Source: Proteiniphilum saccharofermentans (GTDB taxonomy: Bacteria; Bacteroidota; Bacteroidia; Bacteroidales; Dysgonomonadaceae). Taken from it: 64,000 nt of DNA. The number at the start of each line of letters is the position of its first letter. Positions within the stretch are counted from its first letter, which is position 1. The notes beneath the pieces are model-generated. The model had not been told where the DNA came from. It did no database searches and saw nothing but the letters and a program-made list of their open reading frames with translations. A program made the translations under genes and the position numbers. Positions 28,650-36,782 of the stretch are shown piece by piece. The DNA lies in NCBI RefSeq assembly GCF_900095135.1, contig NZ_LT605205.1, positions 3,968,001-4,032,000 of the forward strand, in the 5' to 3' direction.

Positions 28650-28671
28650 ATATCAATAATATTATTGATAT
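28650..28671. promoter_or_regulatory. 22-bp palindrome, likely operator of the CI-like repressor
   Basis: The perfect arms ATATCAATAAT and ATTATTGATAT lie in the divergent region, just upstream of the repressor ATG. Its symmetry and position make it the best candidate operator for the repressor, and it could also control the gene at 28765. Confidence 0.55.
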
Positions 28672-28710
28672 TTGCAAAACGAAATAAATTATTACAAAGT
28701 AAACGTTTTT

Positions 28711-28745
28711 ATTTCACTTTTGAAATAGCAGGAAAACGCTATTTC
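28711..28745 (+). promoter_or_regulatory. Two mutually exclusive stems in the leader of the 70-aa gene
   Basis: Stem A pairs ATTTCA (28711-28716) with TGAAAT (28721-28726). Stem B pairs GAAATAGC (28722-28729) with GCTATTTC (28738-28745). The segment GAAAT is shared, so only one stem can form, which is the layout of an attenuator. The evidence is from pairing only. Confidence 0.3.
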
Positions 28746-28764
28746 CTTAACTAATACATAAAAA

Positions 28765-28977
28765 ATGGAAAGAAATTCGTTTCAGAAAGGCCTCGGGCAA
28801 GTACGGGTAAAAGATTTGGCTGAAGTTAAGGCTAAATTAATGCAGGCGCTTGGTATTCGCACACCGCAGGGACTCGGGTATCGTATCCGGGGCGTGTATT
28901 CCCTGAAGGTACACGAAAAGGAGCTAATAGAATCTATCTTCGCTGAATATGGAATTAAGGATATTTGGGGTTCGTAG
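28765..28977 (+). CDS. Small conserved protein, unknown function
   Basis: This 70-residue basic helical protein has the pattern RVKDLAEVKAKLMQALGI, then RGVYSLKVHEKELIESIF and YGIKDIWG at the end. I recognise this arrangement from small Bacteroidetes proteins that often sit next to regulators, and a DNA-binding or anti-repressor role is possible but unproven. It is divergent from the CI-like repressor and probably shares its operator. Confidence 0.6.
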   Translation: MERNSFQKGLGQVRVKDLAEVKAKLMQALGIRTPQGLGYRIRGVYSLKVHEKELIESIFAEYGIKDIWGS

Positions 28978-29138
28978 AGCATGTCTTGCAAGTATTAGAA
29001 AACCACACGCTTCAATCCGCCATTCAGATAAACAGAAGAAAATACATATATCGCTCCTTTAAAGGAACAGAATCATTATAACTTCCATACACTGATAAAA
29101 AATCAATAAAGTATGGATGGGAAAGGTAAACTAATCGC

Positions 29139-29249
29139 ATGAAAAAGAAGAATCAAGCCAGTGAAAAGTGGCTCGAGATTATTATTTATATCCTTTTAGC
29201 TATAATACTGATTGGACTGTTCGCCTGTCTGATTATCTTAACCCCCTGA
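29139..29249 (+). CDS. Small single-pass membrane protein, 36 aa
   Basis: The 36-codon frame starts MKKKNQASEKW and continues with one strongly hydrophobic helix (IIIYILLAIILIGLFACLII) up to the stop. The basic N-terminus and single span suit a genuine small inner-membrane protein. It lies between the small conserved gene and the two-component system, and its function is unknown. Confidence 0.4.
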   Translation: MKKKNQASEKWLEIIIYILLAIILIGLFACLIILTP

Positions 29250-29361
29250 TTTTATAATCTGTTACCTTCAGACGGGCACAAAAAAAATCATTGATACGAC
29301 TTAAAAAGATTTTTCAGATTTAATTCAGAAATTATGCCGTTCTTTGCTTCCAAGTTCCAAG

Positions 29362-29392
29362 TCTTGCATCTTGGCTCTTGGTTCTTGACTCT
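29362..29392 (+). repeat. Heptanucleotide tandem repeat (TCTTGNN) x4
   Basis: Four consecutive units TCTTGca, TCTTGgc, TCTTGgt and TCTTGac are followed by TCT, just before the response regulator start. This is a degenerate intergenic tandem repeat with period 7. Confidence 0.6.
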
Positions 29393-29408
29393 AAATATAA
29401 ATGTTCAT

Positions 29409-30086
29409 ATGAAGATATTGATAGTGGAAGATGAACCCTCCTTGCAGGAGTTGATCAGGCGAACCCTGGAAAGAGAAAGGTATGTGGTGGAATGTGCTTC
29501 AACCTATCAATCGGCCCTTCGGAAGATTGAAGATTACGAATACGATTGTATCCTGTTGGATATTATGCTTCCCGATGGTAACGGGTTATTGATACTGGAA
29601 GCTTTAAAGAAAATGCAAAAACCGGACAGTGTGATCATTATCTCGGCTAATGACGCACTGGAAGATAAAATTGGAGGGCTGGAACTGGGCGCGGATGACT
29701 ATCTGGCTAAACCCTTTCATCTGGCCGAACTGATTGCCCGGATCAGGAGTGTTATACGACGGAAACAACAGGACGGCAACATGGCCATTGAGACAGGCAA
29801 TGTGAAAATTTATCCTGATGGATTCAAGGTTACTGTTGGAGACAAGGATATAGACCTTAACCGCAAGGAATACGACATACTTTTCTATTTTGCAAATCGC
29901 AGCAACCGGCTGATCAATAAACACACACTCGCAGAAGCGGTGTGGGGCGACCATATCGATCAAGTCGATAATTTCGACTTCATTTATGCGCAGATCAAAA
30001 ACCTGAGGAAGAAACTGAAAGAATCCGGGGCAAGCATAGAAATAAAAGCCGTATACGGTATCGGCTATAAACTAATTATTGAATAA
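29409..30086 (+). CDS. OmpR/PhoB-family response regulator
   Basis: This regulator of about 225 residues has a receiver domain with the acidic pair in IVEDEPS, phospho-acceptor Asp51 in LLDIMLPDGNG and the lysine in YLAKPFHL. A winged-helix DNA-binding domain ends in YGIGYKLIIE. The frame is open to an ATG at 29334, but the extra 25 residues derive from the heptamer repeat region, and MKILIVEDE at 29409 is the typical start. The kinase gene follows 6 bp later. Two PepSY-like secreted proteins downstream are likely targets. Confidence 0.92.
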   Translation: MKILIVEDEPSLQELIRRTLERERYVVECASTYQSALRKIEDYEYDCILLDIMLPDGNGLLILEALKKMQKPDSVIIISANDALEDKIGGLELGADDYLAKPFHLAELIARIRSVIRRKQQDGNMAIETGNVKIYPDGFKVTVGDKDIDLNRKEYDILFYFANRSNRLINKHTLAEAVWGDHIDQVDNFDFIYAQIKNLRKKLKESGASIEIKAVYGIGYKLIIE

Positions 30087-30092
30087 TCGCTA

Positions 30093-31364
30093 ATGAAACT
30101 GATCTACCATATCATCATCCGTTTGAGCATTGTACTCAGTATTGTCCTGGCTATATGGGCTGTCTTCTTTTATATGAGGATGATCGATGAAATAAACGAT
30201 GAAACCGACGACTCACTGGAAGATTACTCCGAACAGATCATCATGCGTCAGCTTGCAGGAGAAGAAATGCCTTCTGAAAGTAACAACTCAAATAACCAAT
30301 ATTACCTGAAAGAAATAACAGCCGTGGAGGCACAAAGCAAACCCCATATTCATTATATCGATTCCATGATATATATACCACTCAAAAGGGAAACAGAGCC
30401 GGCTCGTATACTCACTACCGTTTACAGGGATGAAAACGGAAAATACTACGAATTAGTTGTCGCTATCCCCACCATTGAAAAAAAAGATCTCAAGGAGGCT
30501 ATCCTTTACTGGATGATCTTTCTGTATTTCGGACTTTTATTTTGCATCCTCCTGATCAATGTCTGGATATACCACCAGAGTAACCGCCCCCTGCATAAAT
30601 TACTTGCATGGCTCAACAGATACAAGATAGGAAAAGAAAACACTCCTTTAAACAATGATACGGGCATCACCGAATTCAAGAGACTGAACGAGGCAGTCGT
30701 CAAAAGTATGCAACGCAGTGAGGAAGTTTTCGAGGAACAAAAATTATTCATCGGGAACGCCTCCCATGAAATACAAACTCCCCTGGCCGTATGCCGCAAC
30801 CGACTGGAAAACCTGATGGAAGACGAATCCCTCACCGAAACCCAACTGGAAGAGTTGTCGAAAACACTCCAGACCCTTGAACAGATCACCCGGTTAAATA
30901 AAACACTACTATTGCTCTCCAAAATAGAAAACAGGCAGTTTCCCGGCACACATCATATTGAGTTAAATTCCATCATAAAAAAGAATATCAACGACTATCA
31001 GGAAGTGTATGCCCATATGAATGTAGAAGTTGAAATCAGGGAATCCGGTATATTTAAAGTAATAATGAATGAAACGTTGGCTGATATACTGGTCAACAAC
31101 ATTATCAAAAATGCTTTTGTCCACAACATCGCAAATGGAAAGATCGTTATCGAAATCTCTCCGTCGAAACTTGTTATCAAAAACAGCGGACAGGAATTCG
31201 CCCTTGACTCCCAACTTATTTTCAAGAGGTTCCACCAGGGGAATAAAAAACCTGAATCCTCAGGGCTGGGCCTGGCTTTGATCAAATCGATATGCGATTT
31301 GGAAAAGCTACATATAAGCTATGCTTTTGAGAATAATTTTCATCGTTTTGAAATCTCCCGGTAA
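30093..31364 (+). CDS. Sensor histidine kinase
   Basis: This 423-residue membrane kinase has a first span at about 7-28, a periplasmic sensor of about 110 residues, and a second span at about 148-168. The phosphorylated His225 lies in GNASHEIQTPLAV, and the ATPase domain ends with GLGLALIKSICDLE. It partners the OmpR-type regulator encoded 6 bp upstream. The stimulus is unknown; neighbours with PepSY-like folds suggest an envelope or metal signal. Confidence 0.93.
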   Translation: MKLIYHIIIRLSIVLSIVLAIWAVFFYMRMIDEINDETDDSLEDYSEQIIMRQLAGEEMPSESNNSNNQYYLKEITAVEAQSKPHIHYIDSMIYIPLKRETEPARILTTVYRDENGKYYELVVAIPTIEKKDLKEAILYWMIFLYFGLLFCILLINVWIYHQSNRPLHKLLAWLNRYKIGKENTPLNNDTGITEFKRLNEAVVKSMQRSEEVFEEQKLFIGNASHEIQTPLAVCRNRLENLMEDESLTETQLEELSKTLQTLEQITRLNKTLLLLSKIENRQFPGTHHIELNSIIKKNINDYQEVYAHMNVEVEIRESGIFKVIMNETLADILVNNIIKNAFVHNIANGKIVIEISPSKLVIKNSGQEFALDSQLIFKRFHQGNKKPESSGLGLALIKSICDLEKLHISYAFENNFHRFEISR

Positions 31365-31395
31365 AAAATTTCATTTTCTTTTCAGAATCGTGTTA

Positions 31396-31403
31396 TAGCT
31401 TTG
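31396..31403 (+). promoter_or_regulatory. -7 promoter element of the first PepSY-like gene
   Basis: TAGCTTTG fits TAnnTTTG and lies 35 bp upstream of the ATG at 31438, so the PepSY-like genes can be transcribed separately from the kinase. Confidence 0.5.
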
Positions 31404-31437
31404 CCATGTACAAACTGAACATAAAAAGAAATCACAA

Positions 31438-31878
31438 ATGAAAAAATTAATTCTTTTATTTTTCTGCGTGGCCGCCGTCCACGTAACAGCCAAAGCCGGC
31501 AACGACAGACCTATCAGTTTTGATCAACTGCCGGCCCAGTCTCAACAGATGATCAAGAAATATTTCCCCAACCAGTCCGTTGCATTGGTTAAAATGGAGC
31601 GTGAATTTTCGGGAAAAAGCTATGAAGTCATTTTCACCAATGGAAACAAAGCGGAATTTGACAGAAAAGGGATCTGGAAAGAGATTGATTGCAAGTACAC
31701 GGAACTTCCTTCGGAAGTAGTGCCTCCGCAAATCGCTAATTATGTGAGGACGAATTATCCCGACTTAAAAATAACCAAAATAGAGAAAAAGAGTCGAAAC
31801 CGGCATGAGATCGAATTATTGAATGGCATGGAACTGGAATTCGACGCTAACTTTAATGTAATTGATATTGATGATTAA
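31438..31878 (+). CDS. PepSY-like periplasmic protein (DUF2874)
   Basis: This 146-residue protein has a signal peptide (to about residue 20) and two tandem beta-lactamase-inhibitor-like PepSY repeats, each with a YFPNQSVALV- or NYPDLKITKIE-type helix-strand unit followed by an EFDxxGxW turn. Such proteins are periplasmic and often lie next to two-component systems; their biochemical role is not established. A paralogue of equal length follows at 31985. Confidence 0.85.
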   Translation: MKKLILLFFCVAAVHVTAKAGNDRPISFDQLPAQSQQMIKKYFPNQSVALVKMEREFSGKSYEVIFTNGNKAEFDRKGIWKEIDCKYTELPSEVVPPQIANYVRTNYPDLKITKIEKKSRNRHEIELLNGMELEFDANFNVIDIDD

Positions 31879-31912
31879 AAAATTCGGATCTCGGATTTGG
31901 GAGATTATCCCG

Positions 31913-31941
31913 CTTCTTAACTTCTCCACTTCTTAACTTCT
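31913..31941 (+). repeat. 13-bp direct repeat, intergenic
   Basis: CTTCTTAACTTCT occurs at 31913-31925 and again at 31929-31941, between the two PepSY-like genes. It resembles the low-complexity intergenic repeats common in this lineage. Confidence 0.55.
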
Positions 31942-31984
31942 GATTTCTTAGTACTAATTTCTGACTCAAACAAATTAAAAACGT

Positions 31985-32425
31985 ATGAAACAAAAAGCTA
32001 TCTTAATAATATTGGCTCTGGCTGTAATAACACTGCCATTTTTGAGCTGTGATGACGACAAATTATCGGATGCTGCCGCCAGCGATATCAGGGCATTTAT
32101 CGAAAACAAATATCCGGGTGCACAGGTCGTGGAGATTGACCGGGCAAGGAACACCATCGAGGTGGATATAATCCATGACACTTTAAGCAAAGATGTTGTC
32201 TTCGACCTGAATAATAACTGGCTGCACACATCATGGGATGTCAGGGTTTCCGAATTACCACAGGCGATAAGTAACATAGTAAATGATCCCGCATACAGTG
32301 GATACCATATCGATGATGCCGACTTTGTAGAAACGCCTCGGGGCAATTACTACCTGCTGGAACTTGAAAAGGGTAACTCCGAAATAAAAGTAAAAATCGA
32401 TGAAACCGGAAAAGTATTAAATTAA
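31985..32425 (+). CDS. PepSY-like lipoprotein (DUF2874)
   Basis: This 146-residue protein has a lipoprotein signal (Cys at about residue 20, LPFLSCDDDK) and two PepSY-like repeats (FIENKYPGAQVVEIDRARN and VNDPAYSGYHIDDADFVE). It is a membrane-anchored paralogue of the preceding protein. The pair of soluble and anchored forms beside a two-component system suggests a sensing or buffering role in the periplasm, which is an inference. Confidence 0.85.
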   Translation: MKQKAILIILALAVITLPFLSCDDDKLSDAAASDIRAFIENKYPGAQVVEIDRARNTIEVDIIHDTLSKDVVFDLNNNWLHTSWDVRVSELPQAISNIVNDPAYSGYHIDDADFVETPRGNYYLLELEKGNSEIKVKIDETGKVLN

Positions 32426-32431
32426 AGCCAA

Positions 32432-32529
32432 AACCCCTTCAACCGGGGTTCAAACGCTACTTCGGTTAAATAGAGATGCCGGCTTTCCATTACCTCCAAA
32501 GGGTTACGGAAAGTCGGCACCGGTTTTTT
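32432..32529 (+). terminator. Rho-independent terminator after the PepSY-like genes
   Basis: A small stem AACCCC/GGGGTT (32432-32450) is followed by a larger one. GCCGGCTTTCC at 32478-32488 pairs with GGAAAGTCGGC at 32508-32518, with one G-T pair, followed by CACCGGTTTTTTC. The second is a good intrinsic terminator and separates these genes from the convergent fumarase gene. Confidence 0.7.
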
Positions 32530-32554
32530 CTCTGCTATTTACCCTAACGTGTAT

Positions 32555-34195
32555 TTACCCTACTGCACAATTAGGCTGTGTCACTATCTGAAAGAAATCA
32601 TTTCCCTTGTCATCCACCAGGATAAATGCCGGAAAATCTTCCACTTCAATCTTCCATATCGCTTCCATCCCCAATTCGGGATACTCCACACATTCAAGGC
32701 TCTTGATGCTATCCTGCGCCAGGATGGCTGCCGGCCCGCCAATGCTGCCTAAATAGAAACCTCCATGCTTTTTACAGGCATCCGTAACCTGCTGACTGCG
32801 GTTCCCTTTTGCCAGCATGATCATGCTGCCGCCGTGCGACTGGAACAGATCCACGTATGAGTCCATGCGCCCTGCCGTGGTGGGTCCCATCGATCCGGAA
32901 GCATAACCCTCCGGAGTCTTGGCCGGGCCCGCATAGTAAATAGGATGATCCTTGATATACTGTGGGAGCCCTTCCCCGCGATCGATGCGTTCTTTAAGCT
33001 TGGCATGGGCTATGTCCCTACCGACAATGATCGTACCATTCAGCGAAAGGCGGGTGGAGACCGGATATTTGGAAAGCTCCGCGAGGATTTCACCCATAGG
33101 CCTGTTGAGGTCGATATTCACTCCCCCTCCTTCACCCGCTTCACGGTATTCTTCAGGAATAAGACGGGTGGGATTATCCTCCAGTTTTTCGATCCAGATA
33201 CCTTCACGGTTGATTTTTGCCTTGATGTTGCGGTCGGCCGAACAGGATACTCCCATCCCTACGGGACAGGAAGCGCCATGGCGCGGCAGGCGGATAACCC
33301 GCACGTCATGGGCGAAATATTTCCCTCCAAACTGTGCACCAAGTCCCAACTCTACGGAAGCTTTCTTCAGCCTGTTCTCCAGTTCAATGTCCCGGAAGGC
33401 CTGTCCCAGCTCATTCCCTTCCGTGGGCAGGTTATCATAGTATTTGGCGGAGGCAAGCTTCACCGTCTTCAGATTCGCTTCGGCCGAGGTGCCACCAATC
33501 ACGAACGCCAGGTGATAGGGAGGGCAGGCAGCAGTTCCCAGTGACTTCATTTTTGCGATCAGGAACTCTTCCAGTTTACCGGGAGTAAGCAGCGCTTTGG
33601 TCTCCTGATAGAGATAGGTTTTATTGGCCGAACCGCCTCCTTTGGCAATGCAGAGGAACTTGTACTCGTCTCCCTCCGTTGCATAGAGGTCGATTTGCGC
33701 GGGCAGGTTCGTGCCCGTGTTCACTTCATCATACATGTTCAATGCCGCATTCTGGGAATAACGCAGGTTCTCGTTCACGAAAGTATTGTACACTCCCCGT
33801 GAAAGGGCCTCCTCATCGTTCCCGTCGGTCCATACCTGCTGTCCCTTTTTCCCCATGATAATCGCCGTACCCGTATCCTGACAGAAAGGAAGAATCCCTT
33901 TCGCCGATATTTCGGCATTACGCAGAAAGGTGAGTGCCACGAACTTATCATTGTCACTTGCTTCAGGGTCGGCGAGAATGCCAGCCACTTGCTCCTGGTG
34001 GTCGGGGCGCAGCAGGAATTCCACATCACGGAAAGCAGTCTCCGCCAATAGGGTTAATCCCTCTTTCGAGACCTTCAGGATTTCTTTCCCTTCAAAGGAT
34101 GCCACTGATACATGCTCCTTTGTGAGCAGATAATAGGATGTCTGGTCTTTCGACATCGGAAAAGGCTCCTGATAAATAAATGGTTTTGTTGCCAT
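32555..34195 (-). CDS. Fumarate hydratase, class I (iron-sulfur)
   Basis: This protein of about 546 residues interconverts fumarate and malate using an oxygen-sensitive [4Fe-4S] cluster. The N-terminal catalytic domain carries [11 protein letters not shown] and [10 protein letters not shown], and [20 protein letters not shown] follows. The C-terminal swivelling domain holds [18 protein letters not shown]. Length matches the single-chain FumA/FumB type. The frame opens at 34252, but a -7 element at 34242-34249 would fall inside the coding region, so MATKPFIYQ at 34195 is chosen. The oxygen-stable class II enzyme is encoded just upstream. Confidence 0.93.
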   Translation of the reverse strand: MATKPFIYQEPFPMSKDQTSYYLLTKEHVSVASFEGKEILKVSKEGLTLLAETAFRDVEFLLRPDHQEQVAGILADPEASDNDKFVALTFLRNAEISAKGILPFCQDTGTAIIMGKKGQQVWTDGNDEEALSRGVYNTFVNENLRYSQNAALNMYDEVNTGTNLPAQIDLYATEGDEYKFLCIAKGGGSANKTYLYQETKALLTPGKLEEFLIAKMKSLGTAACPPYHLAFVIGGTSAEANLKTVKLASAKYYDNLPTEGNELGQAFRDIELENRLKKASVELGLGAQFGGKYFAHDVRVIRLPRHGASCPVGMGVSCSADRNIKAKINREGIWIEKLEDNPTRLIPEEYREAGEGGGVNIDLNRPMGEILAELSKYPVSTRLSLNGTIIVGRDIAHAKLKERIDRGEGLPQYIKDHPIYYAGPAKTPEGYASGSMGPTTAGRMDSYVDLFQSHGGSMIMLAKGNRSQQVTDACKKHGGFYLGSIGGPAAILAQDSIKSLECVEYPELGMEAIWKIEVEDFPAFILVDDKGNDFFQIVTQPNCAVG

Positions 34196-34241
34196 AAATA
34201 TGATTTTGTTCAATAAGTCCGGGTTATTTTGCATTAGCAGG

Positions 34242-34249
34242 CAAAAATA
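34242..34249 (-). promoter_or_regulatory. -7 promoter element of the class I fumarase gene
   Basis: TATTTTTG on the minus strand fits TAnnTTTG, 47 bp before the ATG, in a 34-bp module repeated before fumC. Confidence 0.55.
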
Positions 34250-34258
34250 CAAAGAAAA

Positions 34259-34285
34259 AACGGCATCGGAAAACGACGCCGTTCA
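34259..34285 (-). terminator. Rho-independent terminator of fumC
   Basis: On the minus strand CGGCGTCG and CGATGCCG pair (one G-T pair) around TTTTC, followed by TTTTTT. It lies 20 bp after the fumC stop codon and overlaps the promoter of the next fumarase gene. Confidence 0.75.
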
Positions 34286-34304
34286 AAAATACTTGTTATT
34301 AAGA

Positions 34305-35702
34305 TTAAGCCAAGGGCCCGGTCATATCCTCGGGACGCACCCACTGATCGAAATCTTCCGCAGAGACATAACCCAGGCGGACAGCTTCCTCTTTGAGCGT
34401 AGTTCCGTTCCGGTGAGCCGCATTGGCGATCTCGGCAGCTTTATAATAACCGATCTTCGTATTCAAAGCGGTTACCAGCATCAATGAATTGTCGAGCAAT
34501 TCCTTAATACGCGGCCTGTTAGGCTCAATGCCCGATACGCAATGGATATCGAACGACAGGGCAGCATCTCCCAAAAGTTGTGCACTCTGAAGGAAGTTGG
34601 CTGCCATCACCGGTTTAAAGACATTCAGTTCAAAATGGCCCTGCATGCCTCCTACGGTAATTGCCACATCATTTCCCATTACCTGGGCGCATACCATGGT
34701 GAGCGCTTCCGACTGGGTCGGATTCACTTTCCCGGGCATGATAGACGAACCGGGCTCATTCGCGGGGATAATAATCTCACCGATACCACTCCTGGGCCCC
34801 GAGGCCAGTAGGCGGATATCATTAGCTATCTTGTTAAGCGATACAGCGACCTGTTTCAGTGCTCCATGTGTTTCCACAATGGCGTCATGTGACGCAAGCG
34901 CTTCAAATTTATTCGGGGCAGTTACAAAAGGAAGGCCGGTAAATTCGGCAATGTAACGGGTTACAGTCACATCATAGTCCCTGGGAGTATTTAATCCCGT
35001 TCCTACAGCAGTACCACCCAAAGCAAGTTCAGCCAAATGCGGCAAGGTATTTTCAATCGCACGGATGCCATACGCGAGTTGTGCGGCATATCCGCTGAAT
35101 TCCTGTCCCAATGTAAGGGGAGTGGCATCCATAAGATGTGTCCGCCCGATCTTCACCACATCCGCCATCTCTTTCGATTTGGCGGCCAATGCTTTCTGCA
35201 GTTGGCGCAATCCGGGAAGAGTCACTTCTACTATCTTTTTGTAGCAGGCGATATGCATTCCGGTTGGGAAAGTGTCATTCGACGACTGCGACTTGTTCAC
35301 ATCATCGTTGGGTTGTAATGTTTTTTCACCCTCTCCGATCGTCTTCCCTGCCAGTTGATGGGCACGGTTGGCAATTACTTCGTTTACATTCATGTTGCTC
35401 TGCGTCCCCGACCCTGTCTGCCAGATAACCAGCGGGAACTGGTCATCGAGCTTGCCCTCCAGAATTTCATCACATACCTGCGCAATATAATCGCGTTTCT
35501 CCTGCGACAACACACCCAATTCATGGTTGGCATACGCCGCTCCCTTTTTCAGGTAAGCAAATCCGTAAATGATTTCCTTCGGCATGGAAGCGGGACTTCC
35601 AATCTTGAAATTATTGCGCGACCGCTCGGTTTGCGCACCCCACAGCTTATCGGCAGGTACCCGTACCTCGCCCAGCGTATCCTTTTCAATTCTGTAATTC
35701 AT
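34305..35702 (-). CDS. fumC: Fumarate hydratase, class II
   Basis: This protein of about 465 residues belongs to the aspartase/fumarase superfamily and is oxygen-stable and cluster-free. Visible motifs are [12 protein letters not shown], the [10 protein letters not shown] segment, [11 protein letters not shown] and the superfamily signature [11 protein letters not shown]. The frame allows an ATG at 35714, and [11 protein letters not shown] at 35702 is preferred as the usual family start. It is transcribed toward the class I fumarase and has its own terminator. Confidence 0.93.
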   Translation of the reverse strand: MNYRIEKDTLGEVRVPADKLWGAQTERSRNNFKIGSPASMPKEIIYGFAYLKKGAAYANHELGVLSQEKRDYIAQVCDEILEGKLDDQFPLVIWQTGSGTQSNMNVNEVIANRAHQLAGKTIGEGEKTLQPNDDVNKSQSSNDTFPTGMHIACYKKIVEVTLPGLRQLQKALAAKSKEMADVVKIGRTHLMDATPLTLGQEFSGYAAQLAYGIRAIENTLPHLAELALGGTAVGTGLNTPRDYDVTVTRYIAEFTGLPFVTAPNKFEALASHDAIVETHGALKQVAVSLNKIANDIRLLASGPRSGIGEIIIPANEPGSSIMPGKVNPTQSEALTMVCAQVMGNDVAITVGGMQGHFELNVFKPVMAANFLQSAQLLGDAALSFDIHCVSGIEPNRPRIKELLDNSLMLVTALNTKIGYYKAAEIANAAHRNGTTLKEEAVRLGYVSAEDFDQWVRPEDMTGPLA

Positions 35703-35845
35703 AGATCCATGCATTTAATATTTATATAAATTTTCTTACCCTTTCCAATCCTTCACCCTCCACACATTCACAAGCAGTATCTTTCCTCTTTTCCCAATTC
35801 GGCAACCAGAAAAATAAATAAATCCCCCAGTTATAATCACTATCT

Positions 35846-35879
35846 GCAAAAATATAAAGAAAAAACGGCATCGGAAAAC
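35846..35879. repeat. 34-bp near-identical copy of 34241-34274
   Basis: The block differs from 34241-34274 at a single base. It contains the right arm of a terminator hairpin, its T-run and a -7 box, as read on the minus strand. The left hairpin arm is not conserved here, so this copy cannot form the terminator. Confidence 0.8.
35847..35854 (-). promoter_or_regulatory. -7 promoter element of fumC
   Basis: TATTTTTG on the minus strand, 144 bp upstream of the chosen ATG, lies inside the 34-bp block shared with the class I fumarase promoter. Confidence 0.5.
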
Positions 35880-35971
35880 TACTACCATTTCATGCTATAT
35901 CATCACATAAATATACTCATTTTAGGGGATGGTTTTATAATGAAAAAAAATGTTATTTTGAAGTTTCACTT

Positions 35972-36163
35972 AGAAACTGTTTTGAATTTTTTCATCCATT
36001 GTTTTTTAGTAATTTTTTGATGGATTTGGATTTTCATTTATTGAAATGTAGCGGGCTACTTGAAAGAAATGAAAGTTCAAAGGCGCAAAAAAAGGCAAAA
36101 AACAATATGAAAGAGCGGAAAAATAAGTGTGAAAAATTACTCATAAAATTCAAAACAGTTTCT
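35972..36163. repeat. 19-bp perfect inverted repeats bounding 192 bp
   Basis: The two 19-bp arms are exact complements and enclose 154 bp of AT-rich, non-coding DNA in front of the iron region. Size and geometry match both invertible promoter segments of Bacteroidales and small non-autonomous elements. No recombinase or transposase is near. Confidence 0.5.
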
Positions 36164-36198
36164 TATATCGTAATATCTAATTAATAATCAACAAAAAG

Positions 36199-36212
36199 CT
36201 GTAAATTTACAG
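36199..36212. promoter_or_regulatory. 14-bp palindrome upstream of the OB-fold lipoprotein
   Basis: CTGTAAATTTACAG is perfectly symmetrical and sits 24 bp before the ATG. An iron- or redox-responsive regulator is a plausible binder given the genes downstream. Confidence 0.35.
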
Positions 36213-36236
36213 TTTTAATCATAATAGAATAATCGT

Positions 36237-36782
36237 ATGAAGCAGTTAACTTTTATTTTAGTGGCATTTGCCTTCTTTGCCGCGTCCTGTAACAATGCGG
36301 GACAAACACAAAAGAGCAGTGAAAGTAAAGAGACCGTGGCGGAAACCGGAGCGATTGTCTTCGATGCCGACTCCCTTTATGCCGTAGCCGAATCATTGAT
36401 AGATGAACCGGTGGCAATCAAAGGGTATGTAACCCATACCTGTGAGCATTCAGGTAAACGCTGTTTTCTGACCGGAGAGGGACAGAAGTATTCAATCCGG
36501 GTAGAAGCCAAAGGGGACATAGGGTCATTCGACAAGGAATTGGTCGGTTCACAATTAAAAGTAAACGGTATATTGCGAGAAAGACGACTCACCGAAGTTG
36601 AAATAGCAGATATGGAAAGTAGTGTCAACGAAAAACTGACGAAAGAAGAAGCTTCTGCTGAAACTTGCGAGGCAGAGTTGGCCAATATCAACGAGATGAA
36701 AGATTGGATGAAAGCCCGGGGCAAAGATTATTACTCGATATATTATGTAGACGGGTTGAACTATGAAAAAGTTCACAATTAG
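36237..36782 (+). CDS. OB-fold lipoprotein of the ferrous iron region
   Basis: This 181-residue protein has a lipoprotein signal (AFFAASCNNAG, Cys18). An OB-fold-like domain covers about 45-125, with a CEHSGKRC motif that could bind a metal. A charged C-terminal helix includes one further Cys. The next gene overlaps its end by 20 bp, so the two are translationally coupled. Position before FeoAB suggests a periplasmic part in iron handling, which is an inference. I know of no assigned function for the family. Confidence 0.7.
   Translation: MKQLTFILVAFAFFAASCNNAGQTQKSSESKETVAETGAIVFDADSLYAVAESLIDEPVAIKGYVTHTCEHSGKRCFLTGEGQKYSIRVEAKGDIGSFDKELVGSQLKVNGILRERRLTEVEIADMESSVNEKLTKEEASAETCEAELANINEMKDWMKARGKDYYSIYYVDGLNYEKVHN

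Larger units (their letters stand above)
35880..36236. other. Intergenic region with a 192-bp inverted-repeat element
   Basis: No gene is supported; a 61-codon frame at 35999-36184 is lysine/AT-driven and not credible. The region contains a perfect 19-bp inverted repeat, AGAAACTGTTTTGAATTTT at 35972-35990 and its complement at 36145-36163. It also contains a 14-bp palindrome CTGTAAATTTACAG at 36199-36212, 24 bp before the next ATG. Confidence 0.6.

Noticed and set aside
29334-29408. 25-residue N-terminal extension of the response regulator
   Set aside because: It translates the heptamer repeat; the receiver domain begins at 29409 as in relatives.
35999-36184. 61-codon frame between fumC and the OB-fold gene
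   Set aside because: Lysine-rich translation of AT-rich DNA that includes one arm of the inverted repeat; no promoter or family pattern.
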